From Gammaproteobacteria bacterium RBG_16_37_9 (GTDB lineage Bacteria > Pseudomonadota > Gammaproteobacteria > UBA9339), in the NCBI GenBank assembly GCA_001801345.1, contig MGXJ01000016.1, forward strand, positions 1 to 5,933: 5,933 bases of DNA, in the 5' to 3' direction. Every line of letters starts with the position of its first letter. Within the stretch, counting starts at the first letter, position 1. The notes under the pieces are model-generated. The model ran no database searches. It was not told the origin of the DNA and was given only the letters and a program-made list of their open reading frames with translations. A program made the position numbers and the translations under genes. This document shows, one piece after another, positions 1-5,933 of the stretch.

Positions 1-36
1 AGGAGTATCTTGATGGGGAGGAGTATCTTGATGGGG
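1..36 (+). repeat. Perfect 18-bp tandem duplication of the folC translation start region
   Basis: Bases 1-18 and 19-36 are identical (AGGAGTATCTTGATGGGG). Each unit carries a strong Shine-Dalgarno AGGAG, a 7-nt spacer and an ATG (13-15 and 31-33). Each also contains TGATG, so a stop codon (11-13 and 29-31) overlaps each ATG by one base. That is the layout expected where an upstream gene ends on the folC start and the two are translationally coupled. Because 18 is a multiple of three, both ATGs are in the folC frame and both TGAs share another frame. The window begins exactly at the first unit, so more copies could lie upstream. Confidence 0.95.
19..23 (+). promoter_or_regulatory. Shine-Dalgarno for the proximal folC start (ATG 31)
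   Basis: AGGAG lies 7 nt before ATG 31, which is good spacing. An identical AGGAG at 1-5 serves ATG 13 equally well, so the ribosome binding site does not decide between the two starts. ATG 31 was chosen because it puts the conserved N-terminal helix (ADWLQYLESL) right after the initiator and leaves out the residues encoded only by the duplication. Confidence 0.75.
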
Positions 37-1272
37 TTAGCTGATTGGCTACAGTATTTGGAGTCTTTACCATCAGGTTTAACCAACAAATCTCTTGATA
101 ACGTCAAAAATGTTGCTAATAAGCTAAATCTACTCAACTTTACCGGAAAAATTATAACTGTAGCCGGCACCAATGGCAAAGGTTCATGCGTAGTTTTTTT
201 AGAATCAATTTTGTTGCAAGCGGGTTTAAAGGTCGGTGCTTATATTTCTCCACATCTATTACATTATAATGAACGCATTCGTTTAAATGGCAAAGATGTA
301 GATACCAAAATCTTATGTCAGGCTTTCGCTACTATTAAAATGGAATGCACTGGTGTCATTTTAAGTTATTTTGAATTTACTACCCTTACTGCTCTTTTTA
401 TTTTTAAAAAACAAAAGCCTGATGTTTTGCTTCTTGAAGCAGGGCTTGGCGGTAGATTCGATGCTGTGAATATTTTAGAAAGTGATATTTCCATTATTAC
501 TACGATTTCTCTCGATCATACTCAAATTTTAGGAAACACCAAAGAAGCAATTGGTTACGAAAAATCAGGTATTATGCGTTCTTTTAAGCCGGTTATATGC
601 GGCAAAAATATGCCAGCGAGTATTACTATTGCAGCGGACAATATTCAAGCGAAGTTATATTGTTTGGATAGAGACTTTAATTATGTCGAAAAAAATGACT
701 GTTGGAATTGGCAATTTATAACAGAGGTTATAAAAAAATTGCCATTATTACGTTTACCTGTAAATAGTGCCGCTTTGGCGCTTATGACAATAAAGTTGTT
801 ATCAGAAGATTTTAAAATCTCAAACCAAGCAATTATAACTGGATTAAAAAATGCTTTTTTACCTGGAAGATGGCAACGATTAATATTTAATGGTAAAGAA
901 ATTATATTTGATGTGGCGCATAACCACGAATCAGCCACGATGCTTGCTTTAAATTTAAATAGAGGCGAATCAAAAGGGCGCATTTTAGCGGTTGTGGGAA
1001 TGTCAAGCGACAAAGACATAGTCGCTACCTTAAAACCTCTAATTAGGACAGTAGATCGGTGGTATTTGGGCGCTTTTAATAATATTCGAGCAGCAAGTGT
1101 TACTAATTTAGCCCAGGGTTTACAAGAGGCGGGCGGCACTGATTTTGTTTTATTGCCTTCAATTACACTATCTTTGCAGCAAGCGATTGCAGAATGCCAA
1201 GAAAAAGATAGAATAGCAGTATTTGGGTCGTTTTATACGGTTGCAGAAGGCCTAAAATTAATTACTAGTTAA
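31..1272 (+). CDS. folC: Bifunctional dihydrofolate synthase / folylpolyglutamate synthase
   Basis: This cytoplasmic Mur-ligase-family enzyme joins glutamate to dihydropteroate to give dihydrofolate, then adds further glutamates to folates, using ATP. From ATG 31 it has 413 residues, close to the 422 of E. coli FolC. Visible motifs are the P-loop GTNGKGS (46-52), SPHL (73-76), the Mg/ATP segment ExGLGGRFDAVN (136-147), DHTQILG (162-168), EKSGI (177-181, containing the lysine carbamylated in the family), LPGRWQ (277-282), DVAHNHES (294-301) and GSFYTV (399-404). Both the ATP-binding and C-terminal ligase domains are therefore complete. Three oddities stand out: the usual IDLGLxRV loop reads TNKSLDNV (18-25), the proline of AHNP is histidine, and EKAGI is EKSGI. 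An alternative start at ATG 13 would add MGRSIL. The dedD-like gene follows 22 bp downstream, probably in the same operon. Identity is certain; whether the dihydrofolate synthase activity is normal is less so. Confidence 0.95.
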   Translation: MGLADWLQYLESLPSGLTNKSLDNVKNVANKLNLLNFTGKIITVAGTNGKGSCVVFLESILLQAGLKVGAYISPHLLHYNERIRLNGKDVDTKILCQAFATIKMECTGVILSYFEFTTLTALFIFKKQKPDVLLLEAGLGGRFDAVNILESDISIITTISLDHTQILGNTKEAIGYEKSGIMRSFKPVICGKNMPASITIAADNIQAKLYCLDRDFNYVEKNDCWNWQFITEVIKKLPLLRLPVNSAALALMTIKLLSEDFKISNQAIITGLKNAFLPGRWQRLIFNGKEIIFDVAHNHESATMLALNLNRGESKGRILAVVGMSSDKDIVATLKPLIRTVDRWYLGAFNNIRAASVTNLAQGLQEAGGTDFVLLPSITLSLQQAIAECQEKDRIAVFGSFYTVAEGLKLITS

Positions 1273-1280
1273 AAAATGTC

Positions 1281-1284
1281 GGAG
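1281..1284 (+). promoter_or_regulatory. Shine-Dalgarno of the dedD-like gene
   Basis: GGAG sits 10 nt before ATG 1295, within the 22-bp gap after folC. It supports the assigned start; an ATG at 1276 lies in another frame and opens only an 11-codon reading frame. Confidence 0.65.
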
Positions 1285-1294
1285 ACTAAAAAAT

Positions 1295-2131
1295 ATGCGT
1301 CCAGAAAATAAACAAAGACTTGTTGGAGTTATCGTATTAGCAGCGTTTATTGCTTTATTGATACCATTTTTATTTACTAGTGGGGTTAAAAAAAGACATG
1401 CTTTAGAAGAGGCGAGTGATACTACTAATGTTGCCAACCAAACAGTTGCTGTTAACCCAACAATTGAAAATTCTCAGGTCCCAACTAATAACGAACAGCA
1501 GGCGACTGTTGCACAAGAACCAACTAAAGATTTGCCTGATAGTTTGCAACAGCAATCAGTGCCACTAATAGCACAATCACTAACAATCCTCCCTGCCCAA
1601 GAGCAAGCTGATAAACCAAATGGCACGCCAGAAAGTAATCAGGTTTTGCCGGCAGCGCCACAACCACGGGGTTCTGAGTTGGTAACACAAGCGGCTTTAC
1701 CTCAACCGGCAACTTCCACCTCTTTACCAGCAACAAACGCCACAGATGTAAATTCTCAAGCTGTAGTATCTACAACAGAAGCAACCACTGCATCTGTTGA
1801 GCCAGTGAAATCTAAAGTGGTTGCTAAAAAAACCAAGAAAAAAGCTATAAAAGCTAAAACATCTATTGCAAGCAAGACAAAAAGTGGAGCAAAAGTATTC
1901 TGGTCAGTGCGGGTTGGCACTTACTCTGATCAAGCTCGAGTGCAAAAAATGGTAGAAAAATTACGTGCCAATGGATTTCGCGTTTTCTTGCAAAAGATTA
2001 TTACAACTAAAGGTCCGATGGTTAGGGTTTTGGTAGGCCATGAAGTGAGCAAAGACAAGGCAATAAAAATAGCTGAAAAACTAAAAACAAATCTAAAAAT
2101 TAATGGTTATTTAGTAAGTAATAAAAAATAA
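1295..2131 (+). CDS. dedD: DedD-like SPOR-domain cell division protein
   Basis: This 278-residue protein has the architecture of DedD, a bitopic inner-membrane protein that goes to the division septum and binds peptidoglycan strands stripped of their side peptides. A short cytoplasmic start containing NKQRLVGVIVL, which matches the DedD N-terminus, runs into one membrane helix (about 9-29). A long low-complexity periplasmic linker rich in Gln, Pro, Thr and Ala (about 35-170) follows, then a lysine-rich stretch (172-200). A C-terminal SPOR domain (about 202-276) starts at FWSVRVGTYSDQARVQKMVE and contains the typical paired repeats around MVEKLRANGF and IAEKLKTN. It is somewhat longer than E. 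coli DedD (about 220), mainly in the linker. It lies between folC and cvpA, the usual gammaproteobacterial position. It ends in two in-frame stops, TAA TAA (2129-2134), just before cvpA. The family is sure; exact orthology rests on the N-terminus and the neighbours. Confidence 0.88.
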   Translation: MRPENKQRLVGVIVLAAFIALLIPFLFTSGVKKRHALEEASDTTNVANQTVAVNPTIENSQVPTNNEQQATVAQEPTKDLPDSLQQQSVPLIAQSLTILPAQEQADKPNGTPESNQVLPAAPQPRGSELVTQAALPQPATSTSLPATNATDVNSQAVVSTTEATTASVEPVKSKVVAKKTKKKAIKAKTSIASKTKSGAKVFWSVRVGTYSDQARVQKMVEKLRANGFRVFLQKIITTKGPMVRVLVGHEVSKDKAIKIAEKLKTNLKINGYLVSNKK

Positions 2132-2136
2132 TAAAA

Positions 2137-2667
2137 ATGACTACAGCTCAGGAATTACTTTATCCAAACATAGCCGATTACGTTATTGTAAGCATTGTCA
2201 TTGTTTCAACACTTATTAGCTTAATCCGTGGTTTTTTAAAAGAGCTTGTTTCTCTTTCTGTTTGGATCTTGGGGTTTTGGTTGGCAATAAGGTTCTATCA
2301 TACATTTGCTGTAATTTTAGAACCTTATATTGCCAACGAATTTATTAGGCAAATGGTTGGTTTTGTCGGAATATTTTTATTAATATTGCTTTTAGGAGCT
2401 TTATTTAATTATATGCTGGGATTTGTAGTCATTAAGTCCGGGATAAGTGGAGCTGATCGTTTTCTAGGAATGATATTTGGTTGTGCTCGAGGTGTTTTAC
2501 TAGTAGCAGTAATTTTATTGATGGTTTCTGCCACATCATTTGTCCAGGATGAATGGTGGAAGAAATCAATTTTAATTCCCCATTTGCAAGTTTTGGTCGA
2601 TTGGTTACGTGTTTTCCTTCCTGAAAAAATCACAAGTATTGCTGTGGCGGTTAATCCCTCTCAATAG
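2137..2667 (+). CDS. cvpA: CvpA family inner-membrane protein
   Basis: This 176-residue integral membrane protein belongs to the CvpA (colicin V production) family. In E. coli cvpA is needed for colicin V production and lies upstream of purF; CvpA has also been linked to bile and envelope stress tolerance in enteric bacteria, and its biochemical activity is unknown. Four hydrophobic segments are visible, at about 15-30, 38-61, 70-95 and 109-133. Diagnostic motifs are SLIRGFLKELVSL (28-40) after the first helix and SGADRFLGMIFGCARGVLLV (104-123), both close to E. coli CvpA. The C-terminal KSILIPHL also matches. It starts 5 bp after the dedD stop with no visible Shine-Dalgarno (upstream bases are almost all A/T), so translation probably depends on coupling. 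Its last 17 bp overlap the 3' end of tamB on the other strand. The usual next gene, purF, is absent here. Confidence 0.95.
   Translation: MTTAQELLYPNIADYVIVSIVIVSTLISLIRGFLKELVSLSVWILGFWLAIRFYHTFAVILEPYIANEFIRQMVGFVGIFLLILLLGALFNYMLGFVVIKSGISGADRFLGMIFGCARGVLLVAVILLMVSATSFVQDEWWKKSILIPHLQVLVDWLRVFLPEKITSIAVAVNPSQ
2651..2667. other. Tail-to-tail coding overlap of cvpA and tamB
   Basis: The tamB stop (TTA on the plus strand, 2651-2653) lies inside cvpA, and the cvpA stop TAG (2665-2667) lies inside tamB, so the two convergent reading frames share 17 bp. No intergenic space remains for a dedicated terminator, and transcripts from both operons must run into the opposite gene or end within coding sequence. 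Confidence 0.93.
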
Positions 2668-5023
2668 TATAAAGCAAATCAGCACCACTACCCAAACTGC
2701 TACTTTCAGTTTGTATTGACCAGTATCTGCCCATGTGATATCTAACCCGAAAAGTATTTACTGGATCTAAAAAGCCAATACTATAACCAACATAAATTTT
2801 CGGGGTTAAATATCTTCCGAGCGCAAAAGCAGTATTGGTAGTTAAAGCATCCCCTGGTTTTGTAGGCTGATTTAGCTTTGATGGCACAATTTCTCGTGGT
2901 TTATTTATTCGTGCTTCTTCGGTAATGCCAAGTTCACTAAACCCCAATTTATCTCTAAGCGTATTAACAAAATTAGTGATTTCACCAGTCCCACCAAAAT
3001 TCATAGCAGAAGCCGCTTGCAATAATAATTGGGCCTTATTTTCTGATGCTTGTTTGCTTGGTTGACCGATAATCAAATAAGAAAGAATATCAGGTTTTGC
3101 AAGGCCTTCTGGCATAGAAAATAAATCAATTTTTGCCTTGTCAAGAATTCCATGCATTCTTATGCCGACTGTTAACTCTTTATCCGATGATCCAAAAAAT
3201 GTGGTGCTAGTTGCAGCCGCTTTAAAATCACGTATTGCTTCAATATCAACTTCTGGATTATCAATTGCACCGCCAAAAAAATGCAGATTACCTCGAGTTA
3301 TTTTTAGTTGTTGGCCATAAATGTTGTAATTAGCATCTTTTATATACAGCGTTCCAAACGCTTTTGTGGTTTTTTGAGGATCATCAACAAGCTGGAGTTG
3401 GCCCTGGATTTTCCCTTTTAAGCCCATAATACCAAGAGACACATTTTCTCCCAAATTAAGCTGAATATTTGCATGTAAATCTAGATTTGTAGGTTTTTTA
3501 TCAGGTGTTTTTTTTGCATACACAACTTCAGCAGGTAATAAATTGTTCATACTCAGATACCCAGGCTTTATGATCGCCTCCGGAATAAATATTTTTCCGG
3601 TTAGATCTAAAACAGCATCTTTGGTTTGCAAAACCAGTTGAGGGAAAACAATGATTTTATATTCATGTGTGTTTATCACTAAAAAATCTGTCCCATTTAT
3701 AAGCGTTTTGCTATTTACAGTATCTTGGGAAAAGAGTGTTTCTCCTGATAAATTTAAAACGCCGCTGCCAGAATGAATGGCTATTTGATATGTTATTTTA
3801 TTGCCAATATTCCGCGCAGTTAAATCAATATTTTTGAATTTAGTATTTAACTCTGGAATCAGAAATCTAGCATCGGTTACCTGAACCATCCCGTCTATTT
3901 TCGGGTCTTTTAATGTGCCATTAATGCGGTATTTTAAGCTCAAGGCACCGTTAATATTTTTTATACTAGGCAAAATAGTTTGTAAAAAAGCTAGATTGTG
4001 TGTTTGCCACATAATCTGAATATCAAGTAGTTGTTCATCAGACAATGCGGCAAAGGTTTGTAGTTTATGCAGTTTTAATTCAATGCTAATTGGTTCGTGT
4101 TGTGAAATTAAAATTTTGCTTTTTGCAGAAAAACCTTGTTGATTAAATTCACCATGTCCTGAGAAAGTCAATTGATTAAAATTAATTTCCTTAATTTTTG
4201 CCGAATCAAGGGACAATGTAAATTGCGAGATTTTTTTATTGGACAAATCAATATTTGCATTTGCATGAAGTTTTGCAAATGAAACATTGTTATACTTAAA
4301 TTGGAAGATTTTAATTGCAGCATTAATTTCAGGATTATTACGTTTGCCATAAATTTTACCCTCACATACCACAGAGCCTTCAATTTCTTGAGCAAAAATT
4401 TTAAGATTTGATATATTTAATTTCCAATTTATATCCCATGCGTCTTGTATTGTTCCTTGAATCAACGCTGATCCAGCTTGAGAATCTAATTTAGCATCTA
4501 AAGAGATAGAATTTTCTTTAGTAATGTGTGATCGCAATATAAAACTCGTGACTTTTATTGGAGCATGGGTATCTTGCTGCCATATAATATTTTGGAGCTG
4601 AATATCTCCTAACTTTAACTGCATAGGCAAATGCAATTCTTTTAAATTTGTCAGCATATCTTTTAACGTTAATTTGGGTTGGTTAATATTAGGAGTTTTC
4701 GTATTGATTTTTATATTGTTAGCATGCATCGCTATAATATTTATTTTGCCTAAAAATAAATCTTGAATATTCCATTCTAAATATATCGTGTCTGCTGATA
4801 TGGTTACCGTCTTATTTTCAAAATAAAATTTATCTATGTTTACAGGACCAAGTAAACGACCATTTAATTTTTGTGTTGTTAATTTTCCAGGGATTATTTT
4901 TGAAGCAAGCATAAAGCTAGTGTGCAGTCCTTGTTCGGTGTTTAACAAAAATAGCAAGCCACCGCTTAGAATAAGTAATGTAATTAAAATTAAGATTATC
5001 TGTTTTAAGATATATTTTTTCAT
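2651..5023 (-). CDS. tamB: TamB translocation and assembly module subunit (short form)
   Basis: TamB is anchored in the inner membrane and extends through the periplasm as a long beta-taco with a hydrophobic groove. It partners TamA and is implicated in outer-membrane protein assembly and, as an AsmA-like protein, in phospholipid transport to the outer membrane. The protein has 790 residues. A signal anchor (about 9-27) is followed by the TamB-like NTEQGL, then by the N-terminal pattern GRLLGPVNIDKFYF. Groove-type repeats recur around KRNNPEIN (227-234), INGTLKDPKIDGM (367-379) and FFGGAIDNPEVDIEAIR (582-598). The C-terminal TamB domain (about 460-790) carries MPEGLAKPDILSYLIIGQPS, a flexible Pro/Lys-rich stretch (about 704-730) and a final region with LGRYLTPKIYVGYSIG and FRVRYHMGRYWSIQTE. 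It is much shorter than E. coli TamB (1259), although both ends are intact, so the middle is what is shortened. It starts 13 bp after tamA, with no clear Shine-Dalgarno. The next Met (38) would remove the anchor, so the first Met is preferred. Confidence 0.93.
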   Translation of the reverse strand: MKKYILKQIILILITLLILSGGLLFLLNTEQGLHTSFMLASKIIPGKLTTQKLNGRLLGPVNIDKFYFENKTVTISADTIYLEWNIQDLFLGKINIIAMHANNIKINTKTPNINQPKLTLKDMLTNLKELHLPMQLKLGDIQLQNIIWQQDTHAPIKVTSFILRSHITKENSISLDAKLDSQAGSALIQGTIQDAWDINWKLNISNLKIFAQEIEGSVVCEGKIYGKRNNPEINAAIKIFQFKYNNVSFAKLHANANIDLSNKKISQFTLSLDSAKIKEINFNQLTFSGHGEFNQQGFSAKSKILISQHEPISIELKLHKLQTFAALSDEQLLDIQIMWQTHNLAFLQTILPSIKNINGALSLKYRINGTLKDPKIDGMVQVTDARFLIPELNTKFKNIDLTARNIGNKITYQIAIHSGSGVLNLSGETLFSQDTVNSKTLINGTDFLVINTHEYKIIVFPQLVLQTKDAVLDLTGKIFIPEAIIKPGYLSMNNLLPAEVVYAKKTPDKKPTNLDLHANIQLNLGENVSLGIMGLKGKIQGQLQLVDDPQKTTKAFGTLYIKDANYNIYGQQLKITRGNLHFFGGAIDNPEVDIEAIRDFKAAATSTTFFGSSDKELTVGIRMHGILDKAKIDLFSMPEGLAKPDILSYLIIGQPSKQASENKAQLLLQAASAMNFGGTGEITNFVNTLRDKLGFSELGITEEARINKPREIVPSKLNQPTKPGDALTTNTAFALGRYLTPKIYVGYSIGFLDPVNTFRVRYHMGRYWSIQTESSSLGSGADLLYTIERD

Positions 5024-5036
5024 AAAAAATATGTTT

Positions 5037-5933
5037 TTATAATTCTGTTCCTAAACTAAATTGGATCCTTCCAGGTGTTCCAGGCTGAGAGATTGCTTTG
5101 GCAAAGTTTAATTCTAAAGTGCCAATAACAGTTCGCCATACAATTCCTATCCCCGCGCCTTGATTTGGTTTTTTAAATAAATCATTACTGGTATTGCCAG
5201 TATCATAAAATACTGCAAGATGCCAGTCGTCAATTATTTGATGGCGCAGTTCAATGCTGCCAACCGCAAGATTACGACCAGGACCAATGCTATTATAGGC
5301 AAACCCACGAATACTTTGCATACCGCCGGTATAGAATTGGAGCGATAATGGTAAATTATCAATATCATCGACAGCAGTAAAACCTAGAGTGGCACGCAAA
5401 AGAAGTTGAATCTTTGATGAAATATTTTTTATATATTTTGCATCAACTTGTGTTTGAATAAAACTATTACTAGCGCCCATATAATCACTTGCTCCTTGAA
5501 TATTTATATTTACACTATGGCCTTTTGTGGGTCTAATTGGATCATTACTTTTTTTATGGAGCCAGTTAATACTTGGTATTAACAAAGTTGAACTTACATA
5601 AGGTAAGTTTACTAATTTATAATGCTCATGTTGTAAGATTAGTTTTATCGTTTGTCGCCATCCTTTTAAGATGGTCGTATAACCAGCGCCAATTAGTCCA
5701 GTTAAACTTTTACCATTATCAAGTGATAAAGTTCTTCCGGCTATATTAAGATCATACAAATCTGTGCTTGGGCGTTGGCCTGGAATTAAATAATGAAGTT
5801 CGAGTTCGTTTTGGATCTGTGAAAATCTAATCCAACTTTTTAGGCTGCGACCAATGGGAGTTAAATAACGCATATCAAATCCTGCTGATCCACGAAAACC
5901 AGTGTCGGTGCCATATCCTACCCCTAAACTATA
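5037..5933 (-). CDS. tamA: TamA outer-membrane Omp85-family protein (partial, 5' end outside window)
   Basis: TamA is an Omp85-superfamily 16-stranded barrel in the outer membrane that works with TamB. The frame stays open from the TAA at 5037 to the window edge, giving 298 visible residues. The ATG at 5871-5873 is an internal Met, because the upstream in-frame sequence reads SLGVGYGTDTGFRGSAGFD and matches the first barrel strand region of E. coli TamA (SLGVGYSTDVG). Almost the whole barrel is therefore present, and the POTRA domains and start lie outside. Visible hallmarks are QFYTGGMQSIRGFAYNSIGP with the Omp85 RGF/RGY motif (QSIRGF, visible residues 206-211), the strand AVFYDTGNTSND (compare AVFVDSGEAVSD in E. 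coli) and the end FSLGTEL, which resembles the GLGPEL end of TamA rather than a terminal Phe. The loop after the RGF motif is shorter than in E. coli. It forms an operon with tamB. Confidence 0.93.
   Translation of the reverse strand, partial: YSLGVGYGTDTGFRGSAGFDMRYLTPIGRSLKSWIRFSQIQNELELHYLIPGQRPSTDLYDLNIAGRTLSLDNGKSLTGLIGAGYTTILKGWRQTIKLILQHEHYKLVNLPYVSSTLLIPSINWLHKKSNDPIRPTKGHSVNINIQGASDYMGASNSFIQTQVDAKYIKNISSKIQLLLRATLGFTAVDDIDNLPLSLQFYTGGMQSIRGFAYNSIGPGRNLAVGSIELRHQIIDDWHLAVFYDTGNTSNDLFKKPNQGAGIGIVWRTVIGTLELNFAKAISQPGTPGRIQFSLGTEL

Noticed and set aside
681..1139. 152-codon open frame on the minus strand inside folC
   Set aside because: It is entirely antisense to conserved folC motifs and has no recognisable protein family; it is a shadow frame.
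1276..1311. ATG at 1276 opening an 11-codon frame before dedD, as a leader peptide
   Set aside because: It lacks a Shine-Dalgarno at proper spacing and overlaps the dedD start; a chance short frame is the simpler reading.
2693..2713. Inverted repeat CAAACTG / CAGTTTG with a 7-nt loop, 26 bp after the cvpA stop, as a possible terminator
   Set aside because: The stem is only 7 bp with moderate GC, has no T tract after it on either strand and lies inside the tamB coding region, so it is most likely chance.
3477..3488. Perfect 12-bp palindrome AAATCTAGATTT as a possible operator
   Set aside because: It sits in the middle of tamB, is AT-rich, has no second copy that I noticed nearby and is far from any gene start.
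4241..4280. Repeated AATATTTGCAT sequence also seen near 3465, as a DNA repeat
   Set aside because: Both copies encode similar beta-strand residues (HANANID and HANIQLN) of the repetitive TamB fold, so the similarity is explained by protein structure.
5871..5873. ATG on the minus strand as the start of a 278-residue tamA
   Set aside because: The frame is open further upstream to the window edge and encodes conserved TamA barrel sequence (LGVGYGTDTG), so this Met is internal and the gene is truncated by the window.

Overview
The window looks like ordinary chromosomal housekeeping DNA from an AT-rich gammaproteobacterium. Two things support this. The order folC, a DedD-type SPOR gene, then cvpA is a classic gammaproteobacterial arrangement, and TamA/TamB is the proteobacterial outer-membrane translocation and assembly pair. 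The low GC and the Lys/Asn/Ile-rich proteins fit groups such as Legionellales or other host-associated gammaproteobacteria, but that placement is an inference and no taxon is proven here. I see no mobile element, CRISPR array, tRNA or rRNA, and no clear sign of horizontal transfer.

Layout. The plus strand, about 1-2667, carries folC (folate synthesis and polyglutamylation), a DedD-like septal SPOR protein and cvpA, closely spaced and reading as one transcription unit. Its 5' edge holds a perfect 18-bp tandem duplication of a complete translation start signal for folC. The minus strand, 5933 down to 2651, carries the 3' part of tamA (outer-membrane Omp85 barrel, cut by the window edge) and then a complete but short tamB (inner-membrane-anchored periplasmic protein). 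tamA and tamB are 13 bp apart and form an operon. The two operons converge, and the coding ends of cvpA and tamB overlap by 17 bp. There is no gene-free stretch longer than 25 bp and no recognisable rho-independent terminator.

How the genes relate. TamA and TamB together bridge the outer and inner membranes; they are implicated in outer-membrane protein insertion and phospholipid transport. FolC makes dihydrofolate and lengthens folate polyglutamate tails. DedD binds denuded septal peptidoglycan through its SPOR domain, and CvpA is an inner-membrane protein whose gene usually precedes purF. Here purF does not follow cvpA, because tamB occupies that place in the opposite orientation.

The points most worth a second look are the duplicated folC start region, substitutions in the otherwise conserved dihydropteroate-binding loop of FolC, the compact TamB, the tail-to-tail gene overlap and the missing purF neighbour. 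I did not find convincing evidence of an undescribed system.
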